Shown piece by piece: positions 44,204 to 57,484 of a stretch of DNA of 64,000 nucleotides (positions are counted from its first letter, which is position 1; each line of letters begins with the position of its first letter). The notes under the pieces are model-generated. The model did no database searches, was not told where the DNA came from, and worked only from the letters and a program-made list of their open reading frames with translations. This stretch comes from Musa acuminata AAA Group. Lineage: Eukaryota; Streptophyta; Magnoliopsida; Zingiberales; Musaceae. The stretch lies in NCBI RefSeq assembly GCF_036884655.1, contig NC_088327.1, positions 17,011,001 to 17,075,000 of the forward strand, read 5' to 3'. Both the position numbers and the translations under genes were made by a program.

Positions 44204-45409
44204 TGTTAGGATTAAGAGAGGCACTAAGAGGAGGAGGGGGGGGGGGTGAATTAGTATAGTGGAAAATTCTTCGATTTCGTAGAAAGTTCATCTCGATTCA
44301 AATTGTTTCAGAAAGATATTGAACTTAAAACTTTCATAAGAATGTAAGGAGAAGCTCAAGGAGATTTGTAGTAAAGTAAATTGCACAAAATGAAAAGCAA
44401 ACCAAAATTTAGAGTGGTTCAGTCAATGAGACCTATGTCCACTTCGGATTTCTCCTCCGTCGAGGTCACGGACATCCACTAAAGGCCTTCCTTCAATAGG
44501 TGAAGACTAACCACCTCTTACAACGCTTTCTCCTTTTGCCGAGTTTAGGAGATAACCCTTATAAGTTTCACTCCTCTTTCTTGGATGGTTACAAGGCTAA
44601 GAGAGGGAGGAGAACTTTTCTCACTTTTACAACACTTTTCACACCCCAAACACTTAGAATTTTTCACACATATGATAGCACTTTGTTATCCTTTCATGCA
44701 AAAAAGGGTGGGGTATTTATAGGTCCCAATAGCTTCAAAAGTTGGAGCCAAAAAATTCAAATCCTTAGATTTCGGGATGTTGGCGGTACCACTGCCATTA
44801 ATGGATGGTACCACCGCGTAACAAGGGCGGTACCACTACCTGGACCACCTGGGAGACTGGGTCTCCTAGGCAGTGTCACCGTCAGCCCTGGCGGTGCCAC
44901 CGTCGGCCATGTTTTCAGGGGCTGAATGGGCTGTTCAATCCGACCCAATTCAACCTTGTTAAGGGCCTAATTAGCCCATAATTAAGTTAGTGGGATTACC
45001 TTTCAATTATAACTCAATCTACTGTCTAACTATAATAACTAAGACATAATCAAAGCACTCTTATTCGGATATGTCAATTGCTCTTCCAGCGATCTTCCGA
45101 TGAACTCTCAGCAATGTTCCTGCGGACTCCCGACAAGCTCTTGGATGTTACGACAATCTTCTTGGTGAGTTCCGATGAGCTTCTTTGGCAAGCTCTTAAA
45201 CTTCTCAGTTGGTTCTGACAAAACTTCCGATGAACGTTCGGACTTCAAACGAACTCTTGTACTTCCAACGAGATCTCGATTTTGACTCCGACACAACACC
45301 TGCTTTATGTCTTACTGCTATCGTAGTTAATCCTACACACTTTTCTTAATATATAGATTAGTTCAAACAATTTATAATTGATTTCATCATCAAAATCTGA
45401 TATTCAACA
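44204..45409 (-). repeat. LTR of the truncated minus-strand Sirevirus-like element
   Basis: It begins TGTTAGGAT and ends TATTCAACA on the + strand, the reverse complement of the first element's LTR. GGTACC palindromes lie near 44785, 44813 and 44829, with a hairpin CCTGGGAGAC/GTCTCCTAGG (loop TGG) at 44848-44870. Confidence 0.88.
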
Positions 45410-45911
45410 ATCTCTCCCTTTTTGATAGCGATAATCAATTGATGATGGAGTTAACCTTAACTCCCCCTATCCATGTGCCATACTTGAGAAAATACATTCT
45501 TGAATTCAAGGCCTTTGAATTCAAGTATCAAATTGATAAATTAAGGTTATTTAAATTTATCAACATGCACATCATGATCAAACCAATAAGTTAAGTTCAT
45601 TTAAACTTATCAACATGCACATCATGATTTAACATTCTCATAATATGATGCCATTTATTTATCAATGAAAATGATGTGAAAGCATAACATCCATTTTCAA
45701 GTGTAATCATACACATTCATCATTTGTAAGTATGATACACATTTTAAATATGAAATATAGCATGATGACAAAGATAGTAATTCATCATTCCATGGTAAGA
45801 TATCAATTGTAGAATATCAAGCTAAGCTGAAGATATCTTATCATAATGAAAAACATTTATCAAGAATTCACAAAGCATTCAAGTGTTTATGATAAGCATT
45901 TATGATAAGAT

Positions 45912-47520
45912 TGTTGAATCTCGTATTTTGATAATGAAACCAATTGATAAGTGTTTATGATTTGATTTGCGTTTTTAGTGATGTAGGATGCTTCGATTAA
46001 GATGAGACAATTAAAGCAGGAAGAATCATGTTGGGCTAGTGGAACATATCAAAAGATTGGATATCGAGCCAGAGGATCGGTCGATGTATCGACAGAAGGC
46101 TTCGGGCCAAAGATTCGGGCATCGGGCCAAGAAGAGTGGATATTGCGCCAAGGATATTAGAGTTGCGAAGTCAACTGGTCGATTGGGCAATAGACCGCAA
46201 GAGAGGATGATGCGTCGAAGAATCGGATGAAGCGTCAATGGGCCAATGACATATCGGATAACATGATTTAAGCTTAGTAATAATTGTCTAGTTTGAAGTG
46301 TGTTTTTACATGTGCAAGATTAACTATGATAGCAAGACATAAAGCAAAATGAAGTCCCAGAGTCAAGGACGCGATTTTGTTGGGAGTTCGAGAGTTCATC
46401 GGAAGTCCAAACGTTCGTCAGAAGTTATGTAGGAACTAGCCGAGAAGTCCAGGAGCTTACCAGAAGAAGCTCATCGGAACTTGCCAAGAAAATCGTCGTG
46501 AAGTCCAAGAGCTTGCCGGAAGTCCGTTAGAACATTACCGGGAGATCGTCGGAAGTTCGCTAGAAGCTTGCCGGAAGAAACCAAGACCTAGGGACTTGTT
46601 TAGCTTAAGTATGCCTTATATTTCGTAGTTAGCACGTAATTGGGATTAGATTTGGGCCAACCCAATTAGGGGCCAGTTGGGCCCATGTAAGAATTATGTT
46701 GGGCCCAATGAAAAGGCCCAAATAGTGGCCCAAGAGATGGCACCATCGTGGCACAGTCTCCGAGATTGTGTCAAACGGTGGTACCGTTGGTCAGGGCAGT
46801 GGTACCGCCCAGCACAACCTCCCAAGCGGTGGTACCGCCTAGTGCAATGTTAGTGTCAGATTGACACTAACGGTGGTACCGCCCAACATAGGTGGTGGTA
46901 CAGCTTGGACCTAGGAAACCCGGGATGAGATGTTTTTAGGCTTCAAGTTTAAATCAACTTGAGGCCTATAAATACCTCTCTCATCCATAGTTAAAGTACA
47001 TAAGTATTGAGAGTAAAAAGGAAAGAAACTCTGTTGTAATTTTGTATGAAACTCCTCTCAAAGTTCTAAGTATTATAATAGTTTGACAAAGGAGTGAGTG
47101 GGGTGTAAGGGTTATCTCCTAAACCCGGTAAAAAGAAAAAGAGCTGTATGAAGGAGGTTGATCTTCGCCTATAAAGGAAGATCGATAATGGATGATGGTG
47201 GCCTCGACGGAAGAGGAATCGGTGGAGTGGATGTAGGTCACGATGACCGAACCACTATAAAATCGGCATGTTCTTCTCTGATTTTCATTTCTATATTTGA
47301 GCAATTTCCTTTACTGCAAACCTCTTAACTTGCTTTACATCTACTATGCATCTTCCATACGCTTTCAAGCTATCTTTATGAAAATGCTTTCAAGTTAACC
47401 TCTCCTTGAAACGGTTTTCGTCGAAATCGATTTTTATCGTACGAAGATTTTTTTGAACCGACGTACTTTTACCGCTGCACTAATTCACCTCCCCCTCGAG
47501 TACCGCTCTTGATCTTAACA
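45912..47520 (+). mobile_element. Solo LTR of a Sirevirus-like element
   Basis: It starts TGTTGAATCTCG and ends GATCTTAACA. The flanking repeat AAGAT (45907-45911 and 47521-47525) is a perfect TSD. At 1609 bp it is longer than the other LTRs, with extra GGGCCA-rich sequence at 46040-46250. It contains GGTACC palindromes and a perfect hairpin GTTAGTGTCA-GAT-TGACACTAAC (46849-46871). It arose by recombination between two LTRs of an inserted element. Confidence 0.93.
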
Positions 47521-47655
47521 AAGATACATTGCATATATTTACAATGCCAATTTATCATCAATTGATCACTTTTTGGTATTATTTCTCCCCCCCTATCATC
47601 AACAAAAAGGAGAACAATTCAATAATGTAAATATTGTAAAAATTCATGCAAATTA

Positions 47656-49591
47656 GTTTTTATGTTGTTTTTACGTGGTAGTGCGCAAAAAAAAGAAAAA
47701 GCCACTGGTTTTTATGTGGCTCAAAGATTATATTATGTTTATCAAACCGAGGCTATTAAATTTGTGCATTAGTTTTACTATTTACCTCAACTCATTTTTC
47801 TTCGAAGATATTTGTTTGATTAGGAAAGGAAGACTTTTGACTATCGATAGAAAGAAAAGATCTTCGGATCGAATCATTCTCTCACTATTTAGTTATTTAT
47901 GAAAAATAATAATAATAAGTAATAATAAAAGTTGGACAAAGTATACAAAAAAAAAATGAAAAATATGAGATGAGGAAATTGAGGAAAAAGGTAGCCCAAG
48001 AAACAAAAGGGTTGATGATGGGATCATTGAGACATGCTTCTACAATTATGGTAATAATATTGTCCAATTAAAAGATGATACTCTTTCCATTACAATAATT
48101 ATGAGGTGAGAAATTACAGTGTTGTGCCCCTTAATCAGCTGTCAACTGATTAAATCCAATTAAATCCATGATATATATTATTGCACTGTGAACTGAAGAA
48201 CTCAAACCATCATTCAATCAATCCATCAATAACTGCACCTTAATCAGCTGTTTATGTACTTGGATGACTCTTCAATGAATAGTGTCTTCAGAGGAAAAGA
48301 CTACTAAACTATGGTTTTTGGTGAGAGTCGACATACATATCTCCAGATTGTTGCAGTGTGAGTCAACCTGGAGAGATCCAACGCCTTTTTGAAGGAGGAA
48401 GTCCATCTTTGGCAACTAAAGTTGACAGTGGAGACAGCAACAGATACTGCAGCAGCACAAATGAGTGGAAGGGGAAGTGACATGGTGATTCCTCCACAGC
48501 CACACAAGAACAAGGACCTTTGTCCTGCCAATCCAATCATGGAGCCTTTTCAAGATACCCCCAAATCTTTCCCAGATCTACACACTCCTTGTTCTGTCCT
48601 CAGAAACAAGTTCCCCATTCCTCCAATTCCTTTCCGGCATATATATGAACAAGTCAAACCACCACTGTTGCAGCCTTTTATCTTTATTCCTCCCATCACT
48701 TTATTCTTCGTTTTGTCGTGGAATGTTCCCTGGTGATATGTACCACATTTTGCAGATTGTATTCAGTCGGATAACAAAAGAATTCTTCTTTCCATGAGAC
48801 GATGAAATCTGGTATACGATGATCATGCCTTGTATGTTTGGTTGCAAAGCATCCTTCTCCACTTCTCTTTATGCTCGATCTCATCAACGAAGTAACGCTG
48901 CGATACAGATTGAAGAGGAGTTGAGAGGAGGAGGATGAGAAGGTAAGTGCAGTACCAAAACTGATGAGCGTCCATGGTAAATTGGTGAGAGTTACAGTAG
49001 AAGATCGATGGTGTTCACAAAGTGGCAGGCAGTAGGAAACTGGCAAAGATCACCATCATCAGCCTACTACGATTGGAAATGTGATGGGCACCTTAAAGGA
49101 CCTATTGTAATGGTGAGGGAGGGGACCATGAGTCCTTCCATGTGTACAGTGAAGAACATTGGGTTCTCTTCTCCTCTCCATTATTTCTTCCTGCTCTCTG
49201 GTTGTCTATCTCAGTAATTGGCATTGAATACGAGGTGCAGCACCTCGGCTCTCAGTAAATGGCATTGAATACGAGGTGCAGCACCTCGACTGTCCCTGCC
49301 CTCTGATTGGCACCCTCCCTCTCTCTCTCTCTCTCTCTCGGATTGGACTCCTCTACAGACTATTTCCTTTCTATACCATTATCCTCCATTTCCATTTTGT
49401 GATGCCTTCGGTGCTGGGAACAGTCTTCCTGTCCTACTTTACATGCCCTCTTCCTGAGTCGTCGGCTTCTCAACGTGTCATCCTTTATATGTTTTGGACT
49501 GTAAACTACAGTAAAGCTTCATCTCTGCTGCCCACTTGATATCTAGTGATGAACTACTTCGATTGACATGGATAATCTCAACAGTCTCTAA
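47656..49591. other. Intergenic DNA
   Basis: No gene recognised. The ORF at 48389-48736 has no known domain and ordinary composition. A tandem palindrome duplication lies at 49210-49289 and a short (CT)n at 49319-49339. Confidence 0.55.
49210..49289. repeat. Tandem 39-bp duplication, each copy with a 17-bp palindrome
   Basis: Two copies (49210-49248 and 49251-49289) differ at two positions. Each holds CGAGGTGC-A-GCACCTCG (49231-49247 and 49272-49288), 8-bp arms around one base. Confidence 0.9.
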
Positions 49592-52500
49592 TGACCAAAT
49601 TTTATTGAAGGATCTTTTAAGTCTTAAAATCCTCTTTAATCAAGAAAAACTCACATTACATAATCTACTAATCACAATCTCAATCCTAATTAAATTAGGA
49701 TTCGGTTAGCTCTCACTCAATAGGGGACAACCACATAAAGAGATTGATGCCAACTCTTAATAAAAGTATGATTTTCATACGTCAACTCTAAATAAGTTCT
49801 AATCGTATTAGGATTTTTTAAATCTTCAATTTATTTACACTCTTCAAGTCTTAATTATATTAAGATTCCTCGAGTCATAATATAGTTAAGACTTCACCCC
49901 TTTTTCACAACAATGGAAGGAGGAGAGTCTTATCGAACGCATCCTAAAGCAACCAAAGAAACTAACAACAAAAGCTCAATCGACCCTAGTTTCTCTAGCC
50001 TTAGAAAAGAGAAAAAAAGATAAAAGAGAGCAGGGTAGAGTTCTAGGCAATTATACCTCATTCTTCGATCGTAGATTCTTCCTTAAATTCCAACATCAAG
50101 TCTTCAACATGCTATCCAAACCTTTGGAGAAGGGTTCTAATAGCAAAAGAGGAGGAGATTGAAACCAACAATGATATATAACATGCCGAGAGTACATACT
50201 TGCTATCTAAAGATAACCTACATTCTTACGTATCCATAAGTTTCTTATTATGTTTTTATTTCATTATTTTAAGTCTTGTAATTAGTACTTTGACTTTACA
50301 AGCAATATAGATTATTTTATTTTGATTTTACGCTTGATTTTTCTATGATAATTCTTTCTACAAAAATTTTTATTTGAAAGATAGCATCGAGTCAACGGAT
50401 TATCGAACTTGAACTTTATATAGATTAGATAGTATCAAAGCATGATTTTATGGATAATGATAATAAGACAAAGATACAAAGAGTCGGACAAAGAACATCT
50501 AGAGGAAGAAACACCAATGAGATGACAACCAATAATATGAAAACCTTGGCTAACTTTATTACCCAAATGATAATATTAACCCAATAGATGGAGTTCATAA
50601 TAGGTTGGATACAAGCTCAAACCAATCTCACAACGAAGAATGACCGAAGAATATCATAGTAAAAGAAAGAGTTACCTATATTCGAGATGTGCAATCGTGA
50701 AGAAGGTGCTACTAAACCAAACATTACAACAAGGTCTCGACCCTTTTGGCATCGAGGCTCACATCGATATACTCTCCTACGATGACTCAATCAATGTTAA
50801 AGTATTAGACTTATGGATAGATTAACTTGATATATATTTTGATTTATATGACTATAATAATAAGGATAGGGAGATACTTGTGCAACTCAAGTTGACCAGA
50901 TATGCGCTTGCATGGTGGAAAATCTATCTTCGAACCAACAATGATAAAGATGTGTCATGAACATAATTCAAAAGGTTCATATAAAAAGAATTCTATCTTA
51001 TTAGGTATCTTAAAGAAAGATAAAGGAAATGACACTACTTACGCTAAGGGACTACTCCGTGTAAGAATACACTATCGAGTTCTGACAATATGCGGTGGCA
51101 CTCGGAATTTCCCTTAGTGATGATGAAATATATCACTAGCCTCCATAAATAGATTCATATAGAACTGAGCCTCTTTAGAGTATATGATATTTTGATTGTC
51201 AGTAATATGACAATGATGAATGAGAGAAAGAATCACACCCGTAGTGAGAAGCCCATGGAGTCACCCGAAGGCCCAAGAGAATCTCAACAATGGATTGCAA
51301 GTCATTATAAAATCGTAGGTTACTCTAGCAAAAAGTGTTCAAAGGTTCACCCAAAATTTTTTCAAAAGTGGTTGAAGAACGATCAAAGTTGATGAACTAT
51401 GACCATAACTATAGGCGATGACTCAATTAAACTTTCATCGATTTCACACTTAGATCCAAAAAGTTGTTGATACGATTTTCGACATAGGGTGCTAAAAGAG
51501 TCTCATATCAACGAACTTGGTTAAGAGACTCGACTTAGAGACAAGACTGCATCTATGCTTATATCCTCTTGGATGGCTTCATGATGATGTGGAGATGAAG
51601 ACCGACCAATAATGCAAGATATGCTTGGTCATCATTAAGAAATTCATTGATGATATAACATACCATATGGTTCCACTTGATATATGCCAAGTTATCCTTA
51701 GGAGCCCTTATGAGATCAAAATATTAATTACTTTTGTCTATCCTAGAAGTATTAAATTCATAGTGATAAAAGGAAGTTCTTCATCATCTGGGATTATATT
51801 GGTTCTATGAAAGACTTTTATCAGCCAAGCAAAGAGGATGGTGAATACTTACTAAAAGTTCATGGCTCTTACTTTGATATGCAAAAAATCAAAGTATTCC
51901 TCCAACATAATGAAAGAGGAGGAGAAGTCAAAAGGGGCAACAATAAGTTTGAAGCCCCAATAAGTCCAATAAAACTCTAAACTCAAAACGGCGATTGACT
52001 ACGAGGAGAACCTCATCAAAACAGCTCACATAGACAACATAGTCGAGCATGGTGATATCGACTACATCAACATAGCAAAGTAAAATCTCTAACCTATTAA
52101 TAGAGAGAGAGAGAAGAAGCCTTAGAATAAGATTCAACGGGATATAAATCTCCTAATTGAGGGAGTCATAATCAGGGACGATCTCAATAGCTCTCAACCG
52201 AATTGACCATTCTCTATTAATGATCATCTCGAAGCCTCAAGCCTTTTTAGCTAAGCAAAGCTCGCATCATATCACCCCACTAACCTCGATCCAAATCCTA
52301 GTTGGATTAGGATTAGAGCAACCCTTACCCAACTAGGGTTAGCCACAAGAAGAGGTTGATGCAAACTTCTAATAAGAGTAGGACTTTCATGTGCCAACCC
52401 TAAATAAGTCCTAACCACATTAGGACTTTCCGAGTCCTAAATACATTAGGACTATCCAAATCCTAATTGCATTATGATTCTCCAAGTCCTAACATAGTTA

Positions 52501-53053
52501 AGACTCCACCCCTTATATAGCTATAAAAGGAGGAGAGCCTCGACCAAAGCATCCCAAAGCAACTAAAGAAACTAGTAGCAAAAGCTCAATTGATCCTAGT
52601 TTTTCCTACCTTAGAAGAGGGAACAGAAGAGAGAAGAACACAAAAGACCAGGGTTTTATGCAGCTGTAGCCCATCCTCCAATCGCAAACTTCTTCCTTAA
52701 ATTTCAGCAATCAAAGCCTCGTCTAACTATCGTGATAAGTCCCCAACACCTACTGTTTGCCGTCCAAACCTTAGAAGGAGGTTTCAGTAGCGAGAGAGAA
52801 AGAAGAGATCGAAATCAATCGTGATATATAATCTATCGAGAGCACCTACGTATTGTCCAAAGACAAATTATGTTCTTATACATTCATAAGCTTTCTATCA
52901 TGTAGTTAGTATTTTGACTTTACAAACAATAAAGATTGTTTTTCTTCAGCTTTATGCTTGATTTTTTTACGATAATTCCTTCCTCCATTAAAATTTTTAT
53001 CCGAAAGATGATATTAAGTCACAAATCATAAAACCCGAATCCCATACGGATCA
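49592..53053 (+). mobile_element. Deleted LTR retroelement (~3.5 kb)
   Basis: Diverged direct repeats 49592-50427 and 52204-53053 both start TGACCA and share the sequence order ACTCTTAATAA / TAGTTAAGACT / AAGCAACTAAAGAAACTA / CTCAATTGATCCTAG. A degenerate PBS (ATAGTATCAAAGC) follows the left LTR. The ~1.8-kb interior has only gag-like remains, so this is a non-autonomous or deleted copy. I see no clear TSD, and edges are good to a few bases. Confidence 0.75.
50590..51400 (+). pseudogene. gag-like remnant of the deleted LTR element
   Basis: Short frames encode pieces such as GIEAHIDILSYDDSINVKVLDLWID and then (in another frame) a YALAWW-like segment. These recall the plant Ty3/gypsy retrotransposon gag domain (PxYDG...W, then W at the helix end). 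Several stops and shifts break it. Assignment to gypsy rests on these few motifs. Confidence 0.5.
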
Positions 53054-53980
53054 TCAATGCTAACTAATGCCTCCTCCCATTAATAATTTGAATTGATTGT
53101 GTAGAATGCTTATCAACAGGTTGGCTGCCGTGAGTCATGTTGCAATGATTCCTTGACTGGGCTCTCAGGACCACCCAACATCATCGCCAACTGGAGATGT
53201 TTGATGAAGTAAATGCTCAGATGTTCTTGGTTATGCTACTTGTTCCTCCGCTAGATCTGCACATTGCTCTTTCTCATAAATAACAACAGGAAGATTCCTC
53301 ATTCGTCCTCATGTTGACATCAAATTTGATCAAGCGAAACAAGTATCTGTTTTCAAGCTCTCTATCAAGGACAAACGAGCAGCATAAGTAGCCATTGTTT
53401 TGACAAAAGCTTTGGGAATCAGATTGGATAAGGCAGAAGAAAAGGATGATGAAAGCCAGTAAAAGGAGTACTTAATAAGACTCTTCCGAGGGAACAAATG
53501 TGCTGTACACCTGAGTAGGATTCAGTGATGCAGGGGATGGTTTCTATCTCTTGCCCATTTCCACCGGTATAAAATGAGTCGGAGTGGGCTGTGGTGAGCG
53601 AAATGGGAGTAAGAGAACCCATATGAGTGACCGGTAGGATTGGATCGAACCAAAGGAAAGGAATGTACGGAGGAGAGAAAGAGGGTGAGCAGTAGACATC
53701 AAATCACACCATCCACCACCACCACCACGATGGTCGCTCCCTCCCCCCGAAAGGAAAGCTTTCAATTCGTTGATGCATCGGTGAAAGCTCTTTCCTATCC
53801 TTTTTGCTTTATGCAACATATAAAATATTATCGTTCTCGCCGATGCCAATTTTGAGGGGTACCAAGTTGAGTAAAGCTGTTGCCTTTGGGCATCGGAACA
53901 CTTTCCCCTGCCGCCTTTTTGCCTCATCCCCGACTACGTTTTGTGGACTTTGGAAGAAGTAAACGGGACAGGAGAAAGCC
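53054..53980. other. Intergenic DNA and upstream region of AP2
   Basis: No gene supported. ORFs on both strands (53544-53927, 53640-53855) overlap and lack known domains. Confidence 0.5.
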
Positions 53981-53981
53981 A

Positions 53982-53994
53982 TATATATTATATA
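53982..53994 (+). promoter_or_regulatory. Probable TATA box of AP2
   Basis: TATATATTATATA about 110 bp before the ATG. Confidence 0.45.
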
Positions 53995-54099
53995 GAGGAT
54001 GTGGAAAGAAGAGAAAAAGATTGGATTTTGAGGGTGGGAAGGACATAAAGTTGTGTTTTTACCGAGCCCAAAGGGGTAAATAAAGGTATCGGCCTTTGG

Positions 54100-56677
54100 A
54101 TGGAAGGAATGTGGGATCTCAACAGCACGGCCTCATTGGCGGTGGAGGAGGACGACGACTCTCCTGCAGCCTCAGCCGCTGGGGACGGCGGCGAGGAGGA
54201 TAGCAGGAATGTAGCGGCGGCCTCCTCTGCCGAGGCCGAGAACAATGCCTCCAGCCCTTCCGCCCTCATCATCGAGGCTTCCGATGAAGGGGAGGCAGAC
54301 GGCAGCGCCGGTAAGGTCTTCGGATTCTCCATCTCCCGCCACCGCGAGGATAGCCCCTGCGGGGAGAGAGAGCCCGCGATCGTCACCCACGAGTTCTTTC
54401 CTTTGAACGGCAAAGCAGACGCTCGGGGCGGCCGCGGGGCAGGCTGTGGTGCTTTGCCACCACGGCCGCCCCCTAGTTCGCACTGGGCCGGCGTCAGTTT
54501 CTGCCACTCGTCGGAGCGGGTGGTGGTCGGGAAGCCGGCGGAGGTTCCCCAACAGGTGAAGAAGAGCCGCCGCGGGCCGAGGTCGAGGAGCTCCCAGTAC
54601 CGCGGCGTGACCTTCTACCGGAGGACCGGCCGATGGGAATCCCACATATGGTTAGCTTTCTCTCCTCCTTCCCTGTCTTTCAAGCACCAAAAGAATGGAT
54701 CTTGAACCCGTTTTCTGCCTACTTGAGCAGTCTCATGCTTACCTTTGTTGCTCCTCCTCCTAATCCGCAGGGACTGTGGAAAGCAGATCTATTTGGGTAA
54801 GTACGGAGAGGTTAGCGAACAGGGTCTATAAAAAGAGGAATGGTTTCTGCCGACATGAGTCTTTTCTTCGATCTAAAGAGTTGCAACTACTGATTGCTTC
54901 TTATCTGGATGATCTTATCTGTAGGTGGATTCGACACTGCGCATGCTGCTGCTAGGTGAGTTGATACAGTGTCACCTGCTGTGGCTTAAATTTCCGATTT
55001 AGTGGCTTGCGGTATAGGAGATGTGGATTGCAAATTTTACTGCAGGGCATATGACCGCGCTGCCATAAAGTTTCGGGGAGTGGATGCAGATATAAACTTC
55101 GATCTGGACGATTACGAGGAGGAACTAAAACAGGTGAGGCAGTGTGATCATCCTTTTCTATATTTTTCAGTTTTTTACTTCACTACTTTGTTCATCATTG
55201 TTCGTCACTCCCTGTTAGAGGAATACAATCATGAATTGTGAGGTTTGGGTGCAGATGAGCGATCTCACAAAGGAGGAGTTTGTTCATGCCCTTCGACGCC
55301 AAAGCACAAGCTTTCCAAGAGGCAGCTCCAAGTACAGGGGTGTCACCTTGCACAAATGTGGGAGATGGGAGGCTAGAATTGGCCAGTTGCTGGGGAAGAA
55401 GTATCCTCTTTCCTCCATTGCATTACCAAAATCCTTGGTTCACCTACTCTTGTGTAGTCTAACAACCATTGTGCTATCCATTCTTCAACAGATATGTTTA
55501 TCTTGGCCTCTTTGACACCGAAATCGAAGCTGCCAGGTATCTGAAACTCTTAGTTTTTCGCATCGTGCTTTGTTTAAACTGTCTACTTTGCTTCTTATTT
55601 ACATTGGGATAAGGAAACTCAGCATTTTCAGGAAAGAAATAGATTGAAAGAAAAATTCACATCATTCTTCATAGTTAGAAAATTATGGATTGGTGGGATC
55701 TGACCAGTTTCATTTTGGAGATACAGAGCTTATGACAAGGCTGCAATCAAGTGCAGTGGCAAGGAAGCGATAACAAACTTTGATCCGAGCATCTACTTGA
55801 ACGAGCTCGATATCCAGAGTGAGTTCCTTGTTGTTGCACACTTCTTTGTCATCATATCCTGTTGTTAAGTTTCTCTTACCTCTGCGATCTACATGTCAAT
55901 ACTGTTTAGCTGGCGCGATTGAGCATAATCTGGACCTTAGTCTGGGGAGCTCAGGATCCAACAGGAATAACCTTGATCAAAGAGACAAAGGCTCTAGTGG
56001 AATGGACCAAGGAGTTCGAAATGGTCCCGAGCCAGAATGGAGTCGCAACACCAGATCGAAGGTATAAATATCATTCCAATTTGCTTGTCGCTTCTCCTTA
56101 CTAAACTGGATCGAAGGACTCCATAAAACTTAAACCTCTGGTGCATTAGTTTCATGAGAAGCTTAAGCTGCCTGAAGATAAAGCAAACGGGAGTTATAAA
56201 TCACAAAACATTAGCTTCCTTCATTCTCCGACTCTCTTTGAGGCCAATGAGATGTGCAATCACCAACAGCTTCGAAGCAATGGTGAGACACTTCCAATAG
56301 TCCAAATCATACCGCAGCAGTTTAATCCCCCTTTATTTCATCAAGTGGGTATCCCCCAATCAAACCGAAATTGATGTTCTTCTGTGATACTTTAACGTAG
56401 CTAATCTTAAAACCCTTCCATGCTGCAGTATGCAAGCAACAGGGAAGGAGCAAGGACTTCTGTCGCGCTTTCTTCATTGACTGCTGGTGAGCGACACCAG
56501 AGTCATTTAGGTCAGGTGAAAGGCAGCATGACTTGGCTGTTGCCCGCCATGCCATCATCTCAATTGTTCTCGGCCACCACTTCTGCAGCATCATCAGGAT
56601 TCCCACCACAAGTAACAGCGCTGCCATCCAATTTGCAGCAGAAGAATGAGTGTCAATCTTCCGTGAGACACAGCTGA
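54100..56677 (+). CDS. euAP2-type transcription factor with two AP2 domains (10 exons)
   Basis: Exons: 54100-54650, 54771-54796, 54925-54955, 55046-55133, 55255-55400, 55492-55536, 55727-55818, 55910-56061, 56150-56344, 56429-56677. All are GT-AG and the phases close to 1575 nt (524 residues). MWDLNS at residues 4-9 is the euAP2 N-terminal motif. A basic nuclear signal [12 protein letters not shown] (154-165) precedes AP2-1 (166-226: [35 protein letters not shown]). AP2-2 is 258-318 ([33 protein letters not shown]). An EAR motif LDLSLG lies at 334-339. A miR172 site is in the last exon. The family (AP2, TOE, SNB/IDS1) controls flowering time and floral organ or meristem fate, mostly as repressors in the nucleus. 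Which member this is cannot be told here. Confidence 0.96.
56583..56603 (+). promoter_or_regulatory. miR172 target site in the AP2 coding sequence
   Basis: CTGCAGCATCATCAGGATTC (plus one more C) matches the conserved AP2-family miR172 site, with a change at the last base. It encodes SAASSGF-type residues in the last exon, the usual place. miR172 reduces the protein by translational block and mRNA cleavage. Confidence 0.93.
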
Positions 56678-57484
56678 AACAAAGTGCCGTTCAGTGGTGG
56701 AATCCACCACTATGCTGACGAAAGACCCATTTTGGCTTTGTTTTGTTGCAGTTTTAAACCAAACAACTACTAGAAAGCATTAAAACTTTGTCAAACTTTT
56801 GAGTGCAAATGAGACAGCAAAAGTGGCAAGAAGGGTGGGAAGAACTGATGTAGCATCATATCAGAAGACAAGATGCCTTCATTTGAAGTGGTATTCTGAA
56901 GTTTAAAGAAGGGTTGTAGTATTACAAATCTTCATGTAGTTTGGTCTTCTACTTTGCTCTCTCTAACATTTTGCCTGCAAAATTTGGTGGTAAATGGAGA
57001 CCAGAGAAAAATGAATGATAGTGTTGTAAAACCCACACATATTTGGGAGTCTATATTTGAATTATTTTACACATGTTTCATGCAGAGATGCCATCAGCTT
57101 GAAAACCTTCTCTGGTAGCAATCCTGTGTTTTCAACAATTTGGCATGCAGAAGAAAATGGCATATTATGTTTTGTGTTACAAGTCAATATTATATGTAAT
57201 ATCTTCAGATTTTGATACTACCTGAATAAACCCACCCAAAGGTGAGATTGGCAAATAGAGGGTGGTGATGAATGCTTGGGACAAGCAGAGATGCTTCCTG
57301 GTGAAGAAAGAATTCAGCCAATTGTTTCTAGTTTTGTTCACTAATTAGTCTTTTTCTTTTCTAAGAATGAGTTCACTCCTTTATTTTTAGACATCCGAAA
57401 AAGAACAATTTTACATATAATTGCAATAGAAACTTTTATTTATGTGTGGACAATCCGAGTCTACCTCGTGTCCTGTCAATTGTC

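Larger units (their letters stand above)
44204..47655 (-). mobile_element. 3' end of a second Sirevirus-like element, minus orientation, truncated
   Basis: It consists of an LTR (44204-45409) plus the 3' tail (45410-45911 and 47526-47655), split by a solo LTR. The tail is the reverse complement of 10080-10549 of the first Sirevirus-like element: shared blocks are the PPT complement (ATCTCTCCCTTTTTGA), GATGGAGTTAACC, and CTCCTTTTTGTTGATG reversed. It stops near 47655 with no pol and no second LTR. Confidence 0.85.

Noticed and set aside
46026..46238. ORFs on both strands as coding
   Set aside because: They lie inside the solo LTR and come from GGGCCA-type short repeats.
48389..48736. 115-codon ORF as a gene
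   Set aside because: No recognisable domain, no convincing promoter or splice signals, and overlapping open frames on the other strand.
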